The translations under genes and the position numbers were made by a program. This document shows, in pieces, positions 47,790-58,350 of a stretch of DNA of 64,000 bases. Within the stretch, counting starts at the first letter, position 1; every line of letters starts with the position of its first letter. The notes under the pieces were generated by a model, which was not told the origin of the DNA, did no database searches, and saw only the letters and a program-made list of their open reading frames with translations. Source of the stretch: Nautilus pompilius (lineage: Eukaryota; Mollusca; Cephalopoda; Nautilida; Nautilidae); the NCBI GenBank assembly GCA_018389105.1, contig JACATO010000648.1, positions 558,001-622,000 of the forward strand, given 5' to 3'.

Positions 47790-48730
47790 AGGGACAATTG
47801 TTCAGATGACTACAGGGCAATCGGTGTAACAGCAGTTGTAGGAAAGATTCTAGTATCAAATCTTCAAGAGGCTGTAATTGATTAACTTGGTACCCAGTGC
47901 CTGTTGTGTAACAGTCAACATGGATTTCAGTCTGGAAAGTCCTATTGACAAATCTGTTTGATTTTTTTTTAGGGACATAACCGGAATAGCATATGATGGT
48001 GTCAAAGTGGATGTTATTTACTTAAACTCTAGTAAATTTAGTAAGGTGCCTATAAAAAAATTGCTTGCAAAGGTGACAGTTTGGCATAAGGCAGCAAAGT
48101 ATTCACATGGTCAACAAATCAGTGTGGTTTTTAAGTGTTATTAGGGTGTACCTGAGCATTCAATCTTGGGCCCCACTTTGTTTTACTCTTGTCATTTTCA
48201 TTAGTAAACATTAGGTTAGGTATTAAAAAATGTAGGGATAATGCTAAAAGTCCACAGCGCCAGGTAATTAATGGAAATGATAAAGTACAAACTTATCACG
48301 GTTTTTGCGTGACTCCTATGTGGACGCCCAGATAGAAGATAAAGTTCAGGTTGTGTAATTGTAAATGCAGTAGTTTTGGACATGGAAACAAAGGAGCTGA
48401 CTATGTTAGGAGGTAGTTCTCTTATGCTCGAGGAATTAAGCTCAGCCGTAAATTCTCTATTTCGAATCTGAAGGAAAATGTCATGCAGCTGCTAAAAAGG
48501 GCTAACAGAATATTAGGCCTGGTGAAGATGAACATGACCATGCTGTATAGAAGTAATGAAATTATGGTTCCTGTTTATAAGGCTTTGTTGTGCAGTATTG
48601 GCATCTGTATTTGCAAAAATATGTAGATAGCTTGGAACATGTTCAAAGCTGATTTACTCAAGAGACTAGAAATGTTGTAGTTGCCAAGTTTTTTGTATAG
48701 GAGACTGGTGGGATTTGATAAAGGTATTAA
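47790..48730 (+). pseudogene. decayed non-LTR retrotransposon (CR1/Jockey-like) reverse transcriptase
   Basis: Frame-broken but collinear matches to LINE reverse transcriptase are read on the + strand: DDYRAIGVTAVVGKIL near 47,800, CNSQHGFQSGKS near 47,910, a VDVIYLNSSKFSKVP-like stretch near 48,010-48,050, SILGPTLF near 48,165, and the late motif KRANRILGLVKMN with VPVYKALLCS near 48,500-48,600. These follow the order NYRPISLTSVVGKILE, SQHGFR, DVIYLDFSKAFDKVP, GSVLGPLLF and ANRILG known in CR1/Jockey clades. Many stops and frame shifts occur. The 5' part and the YxDD box are not recognisable. Confidence 0.75.
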
Positions 48731-50562
48731 AATTTAAAGGATTTGAAAATGTTTAATTTCAAGAATTTTCTTACATTAGCTGCTGACTCCAATAAAAACA
48801 ATCTGAACTTTTTCTGTTTTTTAAATGCATCTGATAAGCATTCTGGGTTCACAGGGACTGCATACATATCATGGATCCCCCTAACAATTTGCATACTACG
48901 CTATACTGGAGTGCTTAAGGTTTGACTACTAGTCATTTACACAGAACCATGCTGTATTCTCACACACATTAGCTCTGTGTATAGCGCTTGTAACTAAGTT
49001 GTATTGGACACCTTTATCTTAATTAATCTGATCAGAGTCAGGGTTACCAGCGTAGAAATTTCTCGCATAAATTAAACTTTTTTTTCGCCTGAGAAAAGGC
49101 GGAATGCTTTATACTGGGTGTTGCACGTGGATGGCGACTCTCTCAAATATTGTAAATGTTAAAAAAAGAAAAGTAAATTCACTTATAGCTGTCAACCAAC
49201 TTTAAGGGTAAATATAGTGACTGTTTACTTTCTCAGATTTGAATAATTATAAAAATGTTCCTTACAAAAGCGGGGCTGGGAGAGGAAATGGAGTTCTAGC
49301 TTAGCCTCACCTACCCGGCACTATTCAGCTGTCACAATTTTCTGATAAAAGTAAAACCTCACCCCCTGCTGCTGCTAACTTCGTTCTGTTATTTATAAGG
49401 GCAGCGGATAGTCCCCCCTCCCCATCCCGGGATTGTCTCATTCTAAAGACGAGCCCAGTTTTTACCAAATTTCATATTTAACTTTGTGGTCGAGTCAATG
49501 GGTTTCTGACGGCTCCTTTGTGCTGGTCAGAGATGAGAGAATAAACAGAACATTCATTCATTTCCACGCAGTCGCGTCTCTGACCACCTTTCCCGTCCAA
49601 GTCGAAAGGGGCCGCTTTAAAAGAGCATAGCGCTTTGATAAAAGGGGAGCCCCCACCCCGCCTGTGATTTACGAACGAATGTCGTCATTTTGAAAGAGTC
49701 CAACGCATTTTCAAACCGATTTACCAACCAAAGAATCGGATTCTTGCCGTGACCTTTCCAGACCACCTATATTCGTAAAAGGTAACTTTCTCACACCTGG
49801 CGGACTTTGGAAATAAATCCGCTTATAATTCGACTTTTATCCACCATCCGACGTTTTTCCTTTCAGCGGAGGGAGGATTTATAATTATAGGCGTATAATA
49901 AGTGGTGAATAGTCAACTGAGTGTCTCTGAATCCGAAGAAAGAACGCATTCTTGATCGGGTTGGCCAGGTAAAATTCATTACGCCATCCTATATCCCTTG
50001 GTTGGTTGTTTTGTGTGCGTGTGTTGTTCTTAACGTACAATGTCGCTCAAATGGTCGTCGTCTTCAGTTCCAAAGAAGTGGAGGGAGGACAAACCCACGG
50101 ACCTACCTGGTATCTGTCTCTTCTGAGACAACAACACGGCCGTGATTCTTTTAAGTTAACGGGGAATAATGCAACAGTAGACTGGTGCTTTCAAAACGCA
50201 GTTCTCAACAATCAGACGAGAGCCGGTCAGCGACTGACCCGACCGACCACCAGATGTTTCTACCAGAAGCATTTAATCGAATTCCCACGTTTTCCAGCTG
50301 GCGCCATCTGTGGCCGGAGAGGAGAATCGTAGCGACTTGCTCCTCTGAAACACGTGCAAATTTCAGTCCTAGATAGCCGGACATTTGTCGGCCGTCTGGT
50401 TCTAGAAGCTTCAGTTCGCTGCCAATTTTCGAACGTTTCCTGTTGTTGTTGTTGTTGTTGTTTTTTGTTTTTTTTCACTTGAAAATGAAGTCGTTCTGTC
50501 GAGCGAGCAAAAAATGTTCTCGAAAATAGTTTTCATCACTTTGTCTGGAGCAATGCTTGCTC
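48731..50562. other. intergenic stretch spanning the CpG step
   Basis: Sequence changes from CpG-poor to CpG-rich between about 48.3 and 49.1 kb. ORFs are short and unlike known proteins. A GTT run lies at about 50,442-50,461. Confidence 0.6.
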
Positions 50563-50585
50563 AGTTACTTTTTGATCACCCTGTA
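50563..50585 (-). repeat. terminal repeat of a mariner-like element (inner copy)
   Basis: On the minus strand this reads TACAGGGTGATCAAAAAGTA, a terminal repeat typical of mariner-like elements. It matches 51,257-51,279 in the same orientation apart from one base, so two left ends sit head to tail. Confidence 0.6.
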
Positions 50586-50688
50586 CTACTATGTCGTGGA
50601 AAATGTGTTGTTTTGATTTGAATATTTCAATACCATTAACTCTTACAATAAACTATGTATTACAATAAGTGCTGAAGATGAGCCCCAC

Positions 50689-51279
50689 TCACGTTCTTCG
50701 ATTTCTTGTTCGTCTACTGTCGTTACAGTAGCGCTCTGAATTATAGGCCCAACAATGCGCTTCCTTGATATAGCAGCCGATCTTTTCGTTGCGATATCCA
50801 ACTCGCTTACCGTCGTCTGCAGCTTTCAATTCGTGCACGACGTTCACTCTATTTAAGGCCGTATGCGCGCTCCCGTGTGGAACACCCACTCGTACCGATT
50901 TTGAGGGACTCTGAAGTTTTTGACGACAGCTCGTCACGACCTGATCGCTGATAATCCCCAACTGAACCTGCTAATCCATGCCTTTACAGTGTTTCTGTTC
51001 AGAAGCTTTGCATCAGGAAATTCTTGTAAGAACTCCTGTGGTGTGTTTCCCCTTATTCGCGTTCACTTTCTTGATGAGAAAGATTCCTTTGGCGTTTGAA
51101 AGAACTATTACAATCACACACACACACACCGCATTTCGCTTTTGCAGATTTATTTCCAACACCTGTTGGCCATTTTGGGAACTACAATATAAAAAAAACA
51201 ACAACAGCAGCACAAAGAGAGGAATCAAAAATGATTACGAATATACTCTACTGCATAGTTACTTTCTGATCACCCTGTA
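50689..51279 (-). pseudogene. mariner-like (DUF4817-type) transposase relic
   Basis: The minus strand begins with a terminal repeat at 51,279-51,257 (TACAGGGTGATCAGAAAGTA). Inside, the frame 50,961-50,689 has LQSPSKSVRVGVPHGSAHTA, VVHELKAADDGKRVGY and CYIKEAHCWAYNSERY. These follow the order of DUF4817-containing transposases: SPSKSVRR..., GVP..SAH.AL, VHELK.AD...RV.YC, then the catalytic region D/EAHFWLSG. The reading is truncated and frame-shifted, and no opposite end was found. Confidence 0.6.
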
Positions 51280-53727
51280 GTAGCTCCGTTCATCGTTTAA
51301 TTCTTGGAAATTTTACCGGCGAGGACTTTCTCCGTCAGCGTGTCGATCCCCTCCTACCTACCTATTATGCTCAAGCAGCGGGCGGGATCTTCTGCCACCC
51401 TAAATGACTCCCACTGCTATGCCAAAAAAAAACCGTGGAGATAACTGAGCCTTGTAGGCTGTTTCCAGAGGACTATGTTGTCGTCAAAACAGATGACGTC
51501 GATTATGGCCCCCCCCATCTATACGTTCGATTGGGAATCCCTTGTGCTGTGATAACTCACCCCGACTATGGTTGTTCTCGTGTATCCGCGTTTGCTTACC
51601 GGAAGAAAGTTTGTTGGCCACAGAGTGCGTGTACGTCTTCAAAAGTGTTAGGTCTGCGAGAACGTGGATTTCGCAGACAGGGCGTACAGGTCAGGGAACG
51701 GGATGAACTCTGGTTCTACCTATGTATTTAGCAGAGTTATTTTGTTGGTGTCTTTAACAGCGTGTTTATAATAGGGAGTATTCTACTAGACGTTTTTCAA
51801 GTCTTAACAGGAGGGAAAGAGCTGCCATTAGTTGCCCGCAGACGGAGAGTCCGCGCTAGTAAAGAGACCTTTAACAATCTCGCGATGTCTCGTAGGAACC
51901 TCACTCACTGAAGACGAGAACTGATTGTAAAAGAGAAGAAAGCCGATGGTTGACGGTCCGTCACGCAGTGGGCCGGGCCAGACGTCAGAAAGTTGTCATT
52001 CATGCAGAGCTTGATTGACGGGCCCTTTGAAATGTGTGTAAGAGGTATCAAATTAATAAAGGGTTGTTTGTTTGTTTTTTTTTTTTTTAATACATTTTAA
52101 GATTGACCCTGGGCCCCCATTTTACGTAGCTTCGTCTAGGGGTACGAGAATTGGCTCATTCAGGGGGGGCGGAATGTAAGTGCAGAGGCCAACCGAGAGA
52201 ACCTTAATTTTATTCGAACTGTTGCTACACGAAAGTACGGTAAATAAACCCTTAATTCGGTTCGCCAACGCGTGATGATAGAACTTTGGGGAGCGCAATA
52301 ACGTGACCTCGCCTGGTTGCGAATATTGTACAGTATTTGTGTTCCAGAGAACGACGGTACACCCAGCATCGCGGACGTCCGCTGGCTGATCGGTGACGCG
52401 TCAGGCCTCATCGATAACGAGAACAGACCGGTTTTGCATATTTAATATCGCGAGTTGACGCCGACTCGCGCTCCTTCCCCGCTGACAGCTCGGAACTTCG
52501 CCTAATTCTTCCTCGTTCTCTCGCGCAGATCGGTAACACCTGGTTGATTACCCCTACCCCTGCTTTTTGCGCAGCGCAGGTTCTGACTTTTTTTCGCGAT
52601 CCTTGTCACGCATCTGTCGACTTTTAATCGATGTGCGCCGCCCTGCAGAAAGAAGAACGTAGTCTTTATTTCAGCAGGGTATTGGGAGGGAGGGCTGCAG
52701 AGAGTAGAACCGTTTCTGAAGCAAGCGCTAGGGATGACTCGCAATCTCTCCCATCCACTGGATGGTCGGACTTGCCTTACGTCATGCACCTGCTTTTGCA
52801 GGGGTAGATAACTCTGGCCCCTTAAAACGGCTTCGACCGCGAACTCCAATCTAGCTGCACCACAACGCGCGCGCGCGCACTCGTTCTTATCTGAGCCGTT
52901 ACAGAAGGTCTCTTCATAAACTCAGATCGTGGCACCCACCCACCAGGCGTAAATCTTCCTGTTGTTTATACAACTTGTCAGTTTTAAAATTAACAACAAA
53001 AAAAAAAAGAAAGAAGAGAGGAATGCAGCTCTGATTATCTAATTTAAGCCGTTGTTTACTAATCCGCGTGCCGCGTTAAGGCCGTTATGTTTTCACTTTC
53101 TAACGCCGACTTAATTAGACCTCCGAGAGGGAACCAAACGATAATTCATAGGGAGCCAGAAAAGGTAATTAAAGCGACAGAGTAAAAAAAAAAAAAAAAA
53201 AAAACACGTGAGATGAACTACGCCCGAGTAATGTAGACATACGTGCAGGCTGAGTCACTTCTCCCCACCACGGAAGCGCCAGGTTCCCCCGATCACATCT
53301 AAGGCGTAAAAGGTTGGTAATAAAAGTCCTCAGAAGTGGAAAATCCGGATACGTGCAGAGACGACCGACGACATTCGGGCCCCCCCGAGCGGTTTTACGG
53401 AAGGTGGACTTCGACGACAATAAGGACACAGCGAGCCCAGGCATGACGAAAGCCGTGCTCTTTATTGTTGACTGTCACCTGCCACGACGGGTTCGGCCGA
53501 GGGGAAAACGGGTTACCGGCAAAGATATCTCAGGAACGCCAGACGGTGCCTTCCTTAGAGCCGGTGAAACCAATGATCGACAGACAGGCTGGGTAAAGAG
53601 AGAGGGGAGACGAAGCTGGGATGGGATACCTCGAAAAACAGTAAAACTATACACTAACTGAACCTTCTGAGAGAGGAGAATCGGGCTTCAGGCCATCAAC
53701 CCCCCCTCCCTCAACAAGTCGTTTTAT
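51280..53727. other. CpG-rich intergenic stretch, no gene recognised
   Basis: By hand count 34 CpGs occur in 52,321-52,680, against seven in a 1.26-kb intron segment further left. A CG run (CGCGCGCGCGC) lies near 52,866-52,877 and A-runs near 52,999 and 53,184-53,203. None of the ORFs resembles a known protein. Confidence 0.6.
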
Positions 53728-53900
53728 ATGGTGATGTCCAATGGTAGATTACTGGATTAGGCGGAAGTTGTAAGTTCGAATCCCGATCAGATATTTTGGG
53801 CACGTCTGTCGGAGGTTCCGCTAGGAACTTTCGACTGGGTTTCACCTCGGTTACAGCTCAAGAGCCCCTAACCATATCCAGGTAACTTATGCCCCTTCAG
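53728..53900 (+). repeat. tRNA-derived SINE-like piece
   Basis: CCAATGGTAGATTACTGGATT (53,738-53,758, A-box-like) and GTTCGAATCCCG (53,775-53,786, a near-perfect B box) have correct tRNA spacing. The region lacks a paired acceptor stem and continues into a non-tRNA body (GGCACGTCTGTCGGAGGTTC and onward). It is therefore a SINE head or tRNA pseudogene rather than a working tRNA. Confidence 0.6.
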
Positions 53901-55045
53901 TTCCCCCCTGCAAGATGTCCTCGAGGTCGGGACAGGCTTCCGGTAACGACCGGAGCCCCGAATGAATTACGAGGTATCCCTGTTTTCTTAAACATTCAAT
54001 TAAAATCCATTCGGACTTTGGACCCCGATTTATTCACGTGTCCACGATCTTCCCGTATTAAAGAAACAGAATAATTCTCCAGCAGGTTGTTGTTCTCCCT
54101 TTGTAAGCAAACCTTACCGATGATTTTTATTTTTAACACAATAATAATACTTTTTAAAAAGTAAACACGTTTAGAAAATAACTTTTCAGAATATCGATGA
54201 TTCATTCCTAAAGAGAAAAGAATATCCAGCGTCCCGCGGTATGGACACTAGACGAAGGAACCCGCGTGTAAAGCGACAGGTTACGAATGCGTTCCCTGAA
54301 CACTTTCGCTTTTGAGTCTCCCTTTCGAAGCTAAAGAACTTTCCCCCGTCTCTCAGTTTTGTTGTTGTTTATTTTTCCCTACAGGATTCGTTGATGTGTA
54401 TCCGTCATCGTAAATCCTGATTACGCAAAAGAGGCTGCGTAGTAACATCGAGACTTGGGCACATTTTGTTTGTAAGCCGCTGTCTTGAAATCCGTTACAC
54501 ATTTGGTTCTCTGCGATCGAGTTAATCGACTACATTTGCATTTTTAAAATTTTTTTTTAAAGGAAGATAAGATACAAACGAAAAATGAGAAAGGACATCA
54601 GAGAAAATCGCAAAGGGCGAATATAGGGGGGGGCGTAAACGAGAGAATGGTGGGTAACAGTAAATAATTGAGAGCCAACTATGTGGAAATCGAGGGTTTC
54701 CTTGTCGCTTGCCATTATTGTAGACAGGAAGGCACTTGAAGAGATATGCGCTGCCTGTCCATTACGGTTAGACCGGCTCGCGATAACCTGACCGTCTGAT
54801 AGCTCCACACACAGAGACACTGTCTAGTTAGAAGTTTGTGCGTTATCAATAAATTGGAATTCCCCTCGCTCTCCCTTAAACGGAGATAAGTGAGCTGACT
54901 GCAATGTTGATAATTCGCCACATTTCTGCTAAGCATAAAAAAACGTCTGTATCAAGGTTCTTGCTTCAGTAACGGAACAACATCCATCTCTCCGAACACC
55001 CAATTCAAACTCCAGTCTTTCTACAAGGATGGATGAAAGTCTGAT
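53901..55045. other. CpG-rich intergenic stretch, no gene recognised
   Basis: There are no convincing coding regions or repeats other than short T- and G-runs (for example about 54,627-54,634). Confidence 0.6.
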
Positions 55046-55054
55046 ATCCAAGTT

Positions 55055-55108
55055 TTCCAATCTCTCTCTCTCCTCTCTCTGTCTCCCATCTCTCTGTCTC
55101 TCTCTGCA

Positions 55109-55141
<33 letters not shown>

Positions 55142-55173
55142 GCATCTCTCTCTCTCCTCTCTCTGTCTCTCTC

Positions 55174-55209
<36 letters not shown>

Positions 55210-55826
55210 CTCTCTCTCTCCCATCTCTCTGTCTCTCTCTCTGCATCTCTCTCTCTCCATCTCTCTGTCTCTCTCTCTGCATCTCTCTCTCCCATCTCTC
55301 TGTCTCTCTCTCTGCATCTCTCTCTCTCCTCTCTCTGCATCTCTCTCTCTCTCTCCCATCTCTCTCTCTCTCTGCATCTCTCTCTCTGTCTCCCATCTCT
55401 CTGTCTCTCTCTGCATCTCTCTCTCTCCTCTCTCTGTCTCTCTCTGCATCTCTCTCTCTCCTCTCTCTGTCTCTCTCTGCATCTCTCTCTCTCCTCTCTC
55501 TGCATCTCTCTCTCTCCCATCTCTCTGTCTCTCTCTCTGCATCTCTCTCTCTCTCCATCTCTCTGTCTCTCTCTCTGCATCTCTCTCTCTCCCATCTCTC
55601 TGTCTCTCTCTCTGCGTCTCTCTCTCTCCCATCTCTCTGTCTCTCTCTCTCTGCATCTCTCTGTCTCTCTCTCTCTCTGCATCTCTCTCTCTCCCATCTC
55701 TCTGCATCTCTCTCTGCATCTCTCTCTCTGTCTCTCTCTGCATCTCTCTCTCTGTCTCTCTCTGCATCTCTCTCTCTCCCATCTCTCTGCATCTCTCTCT
55801 CTCCCATCTCTCTCTCTCATCTCTCT

Positions 55827-55876
<50 letters not shown>

Positions 55877-55895
55877 ATCTCTCTGTCTCTCTCTC
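55055..55895. repeat. TC-rich tandem array (ATCTCTCTCTCTC-type units)
   Basis: About 840 bp of CT dinucleotides regularly interrupted by GCATCTCTCTCTC, TGTCTCTCTC and CCCATCTC units. All six frames stay open because the array lacks stop-forming combinations, which yields spurious long Ser/Leu or Arg/Glu/Asp ORFs (up to 313 codons). These are not genes. Confidence 0.97.
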
Positions 55896-57594
55896 TCGTC
55901 AACTTTATTGAAGGGGTTTCTGAAGAGTAAAATGGAAGGGAATGAAGTACAAAAATCAACATAGGCTACGATGCCATCTTGTTCTGTTTTTCTTAACTGT
56001 TTGTTCGACTCCTTGTAGTCCTTAACGCTCGCTCTCTCTCTTCACACCTGCTTGCCCACTGTTGTTGTTTTTATTAGTGTCGGTTGCTAGCTTGTTTCTG
56101 AAGCTGCGCTCGTCACAACAGCAGGGGTAAGATGGAATGGAAAACGTGAGGAGCCTCGGAGACAACAGCTGTCAGCAAGACGGTACAACACACGAGGTTC
56201 ACTGACCACACTCGACCGAAATATCTATTTTTAAAATAAAATACATCTGATGGCTGTATTCGATTTTTTTTTGGTGAATTCGATATCAGGATGCTGCTGT
56301 CAGTCAAGTCATATATTTTAAAAGAAAAATAACAACAACCTGATTAGCATGTCCATTTGTAGGAGAAAAAGCATGAAGTAAAATAGCGTAGCTGAAAATT
56401 TGTAAGACAATCTGGTGGTGACCGCTGACCTGAGCTGACCAAGCAGAAGAATTAGTCGGTTTAGCATAGGTCAGTGGGTGAAAATTCCTCCGGGATACAC
56501 CGTGCGGCTAGAAGTTCTAGAGACCGCGAAGCTGCTCGATGTAAAAAGAAAGAATCTGTAAAGCATCTCTCGGCTTCTTTCCTCTTATCTCGACTCTTGG
56601 AACATGGCTTTCTTTTTCTTGGTGTTAAAAATTACAGGGCTCACTCTGTCATACCAAAAAGACAGATTCCGAATCATGGACTATAGTTAATTTTACACAT
56701 TTTTGCACGCTACCCACATTTGACAAACTTTTGAAAATTTGTATTTGTTTTCTTAATTTTGGTATATCAAACAGACCGTACCTATTCGCTCCTGCCTTCT
56801 CATCCCTACGTTCTCGCCATCATTTGTTCAGTTGAAGACAAAAACTACAAACTTGCTATTTAATTTTCCTGTTTTGCAGTTTATTTTTAATGTATTGTGT
56901 TGTTTTTCTTTTAGTATTATTATTGTTATTATCGTCATTTTTATTTCAGATCGACCAAATAGAGGCGATAAATCAGTGGTTTTCCAATGTTTAGTCACCA
57001 AAACCATCTGCACTGCCACATTAATCTTTAATGGGACTGACTTTCCGTAATATTCTCGAAGTTGCCAAGACAACTATTGTTCGCAGAACATGAACATTTT
57101 GGGCGCCTGAAGTCTTTAAAGCCCTTTTTTTTTCATTGTCTTATTCACTATCCTGCGATCCCAATCGCAGTAGATAATGCAGCTGTCGTCTAAAAATAAA
57201 CATTCCACTGTGGATGTTACATTACTAGGAAGGAAATTTCTTGTTCTTTCGATTGGCATGTACATGGACATGATCGGGAGTAAATATTCTGCATTCGCTC
57301 GCTTTCTTACATTATGATAGAATTTCATAAAAGCTTAAGATCGCCAACTACTTATATTTTTGGTTTTGTTCGGAGAACCGACAGAACGCAGTAAACTACA
57401 GCATAACAGCTTCTTCATTCTACGGTGGATAAAGATGCCGGTCCAAAGCCAACGATACGCGTTCGGATCGTGGAATTGAAGAGGAGAAACTCTCATATTC
57501 CGAGGATGCCAGACGGATCGAGTGCGGGGAAAACGGCTCGTTATTGAGCCTGGAGGCCGTTCGAATAAACGGACGGCTACATCGAACGCTTTAG
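55896..57594. other. CpG-rich intergenic stretch, no gene recognised
   Basis: Short ORFs only. The 110-codon minus-strand frame at 57,335-57,667 overlaps the Tc1-like relic and is probably a shadow of it. GAACATGAACATTTTGGGCG near 57,087 looks like a Tc1-type terminal sequence, but no partner was found. Confidence 0.55.
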
Positions 57595-58350
57595 AATGGA
57601 CAGGCCTCGAAAAACTGATGCTCGGATCGATTGGAAAATCAGGAATCTGTCCGAAATTATCCACCACAAAACGTCCGTTGACATTTTAAGGGGTTTTGAG
57701 GACCTACTGACCTCTGCGAAGACTGTCTAGAAACGGCTTTGTAATTTCGAAGGACCCGACTTCAGTTCGTCAAAAACACCATCTCCGTTGAATCGAGGTT
57801 CCAAAGGTTTGGATCAGATGGTTGGACTTATGTGCGGCGAAGCATTCTATCCAAAGTGTACCAAACTCGACGATCAGAGGTGGGGATGAGTCCATTATGG
57901 TATGAGGCTGTTTCTCCCAAAAAGGATTAGGCCCTATCCATTGTAACCAGGGAATAATGGATCGGTTTGTTTATCGGACATTTTGACCAATATACTAGAA
58001 TCATGTTCTGTGGACTGCTTCCTTGTAAACTGGATTTTCCAAAATGAACGATCTGAAACATTCGGCCGCCATCATCAAGCAGCATCTCACAGATCAGAAA
58101 ATTTCAGTTCTCGAGTGGCCGGCTCAAAGCCTGGATTTAATTTCAACAGAAAATCTATAGAACGATATAGACAGAGCTGTTAAGATCTTTAAAAGACCAG
58201 AAATTTGGATCAACTGTTCCGAATTATTCAGCCGTCTTGAGTTGATATTTGCATAGACCGATTTACTTGTCTCTGGTCTCCAGCATAAGTGCTGTCAGTC
58301 TGTAGTTGTTTATGACTGTGCGGCCAAATACTAATACGTCCTTGATGTTT
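57595..58350 (+). pseudogene. Tc1-like transposase relic
   Basis: Collinear matches to Tc1-type transposase on the + strand, with frame changes: RPRKTDARIDWKI near 57,600, RFGSDGWTYVRR near 57,800-57,840, a VWG-like patch near 57,895-57,910 followed by GPIHCNQGIMDRFVYR (one-base slips) to about 57,975, ISVLEWPAQSLDLIS near 58,103-58,145, and NDIDRAVKIFK near 58,160-58,190. The expected SPDLN motif has decayed to SLDLI. At least three frame shifts and several stops make it inactive. It belongs to a different lineage from the two intronic Tc1-like copies. Confidence 0.8.

Noticed and set aside
49433..50332. ORFs of 65-108 codons as exons of a neighbouring gene
   Set aside because: No protein-family resemblance and no coherent splice structure joining them.
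51435..51731. 98-codon ORF in the CpG-rich region
   Set aside because: No recognisable motif or splice partners; a length expected by chance in GC-richer DNA.
53314..53661. 115-codon ORF in the CpG-rich region
   Set aside because: Basic, low-similarity sequence with no motif; likely chance in CpG-rich DNA.
53738..53790. Functional tRNA gene
   Set aside because: The B box is good, but there is no seven-base acceptor pairing and no clear anticodon stem; it continues as a SINE-like body.
54929..55964. Long ORFs of 271-313 codons on both strands in the TC array
   Set aside because: They are pure products of a stop-free dinucleotide-rich tandem repeat (Ser/Leu on one strand, Arg/Glu/Asp on the other), with no domain or splice context.
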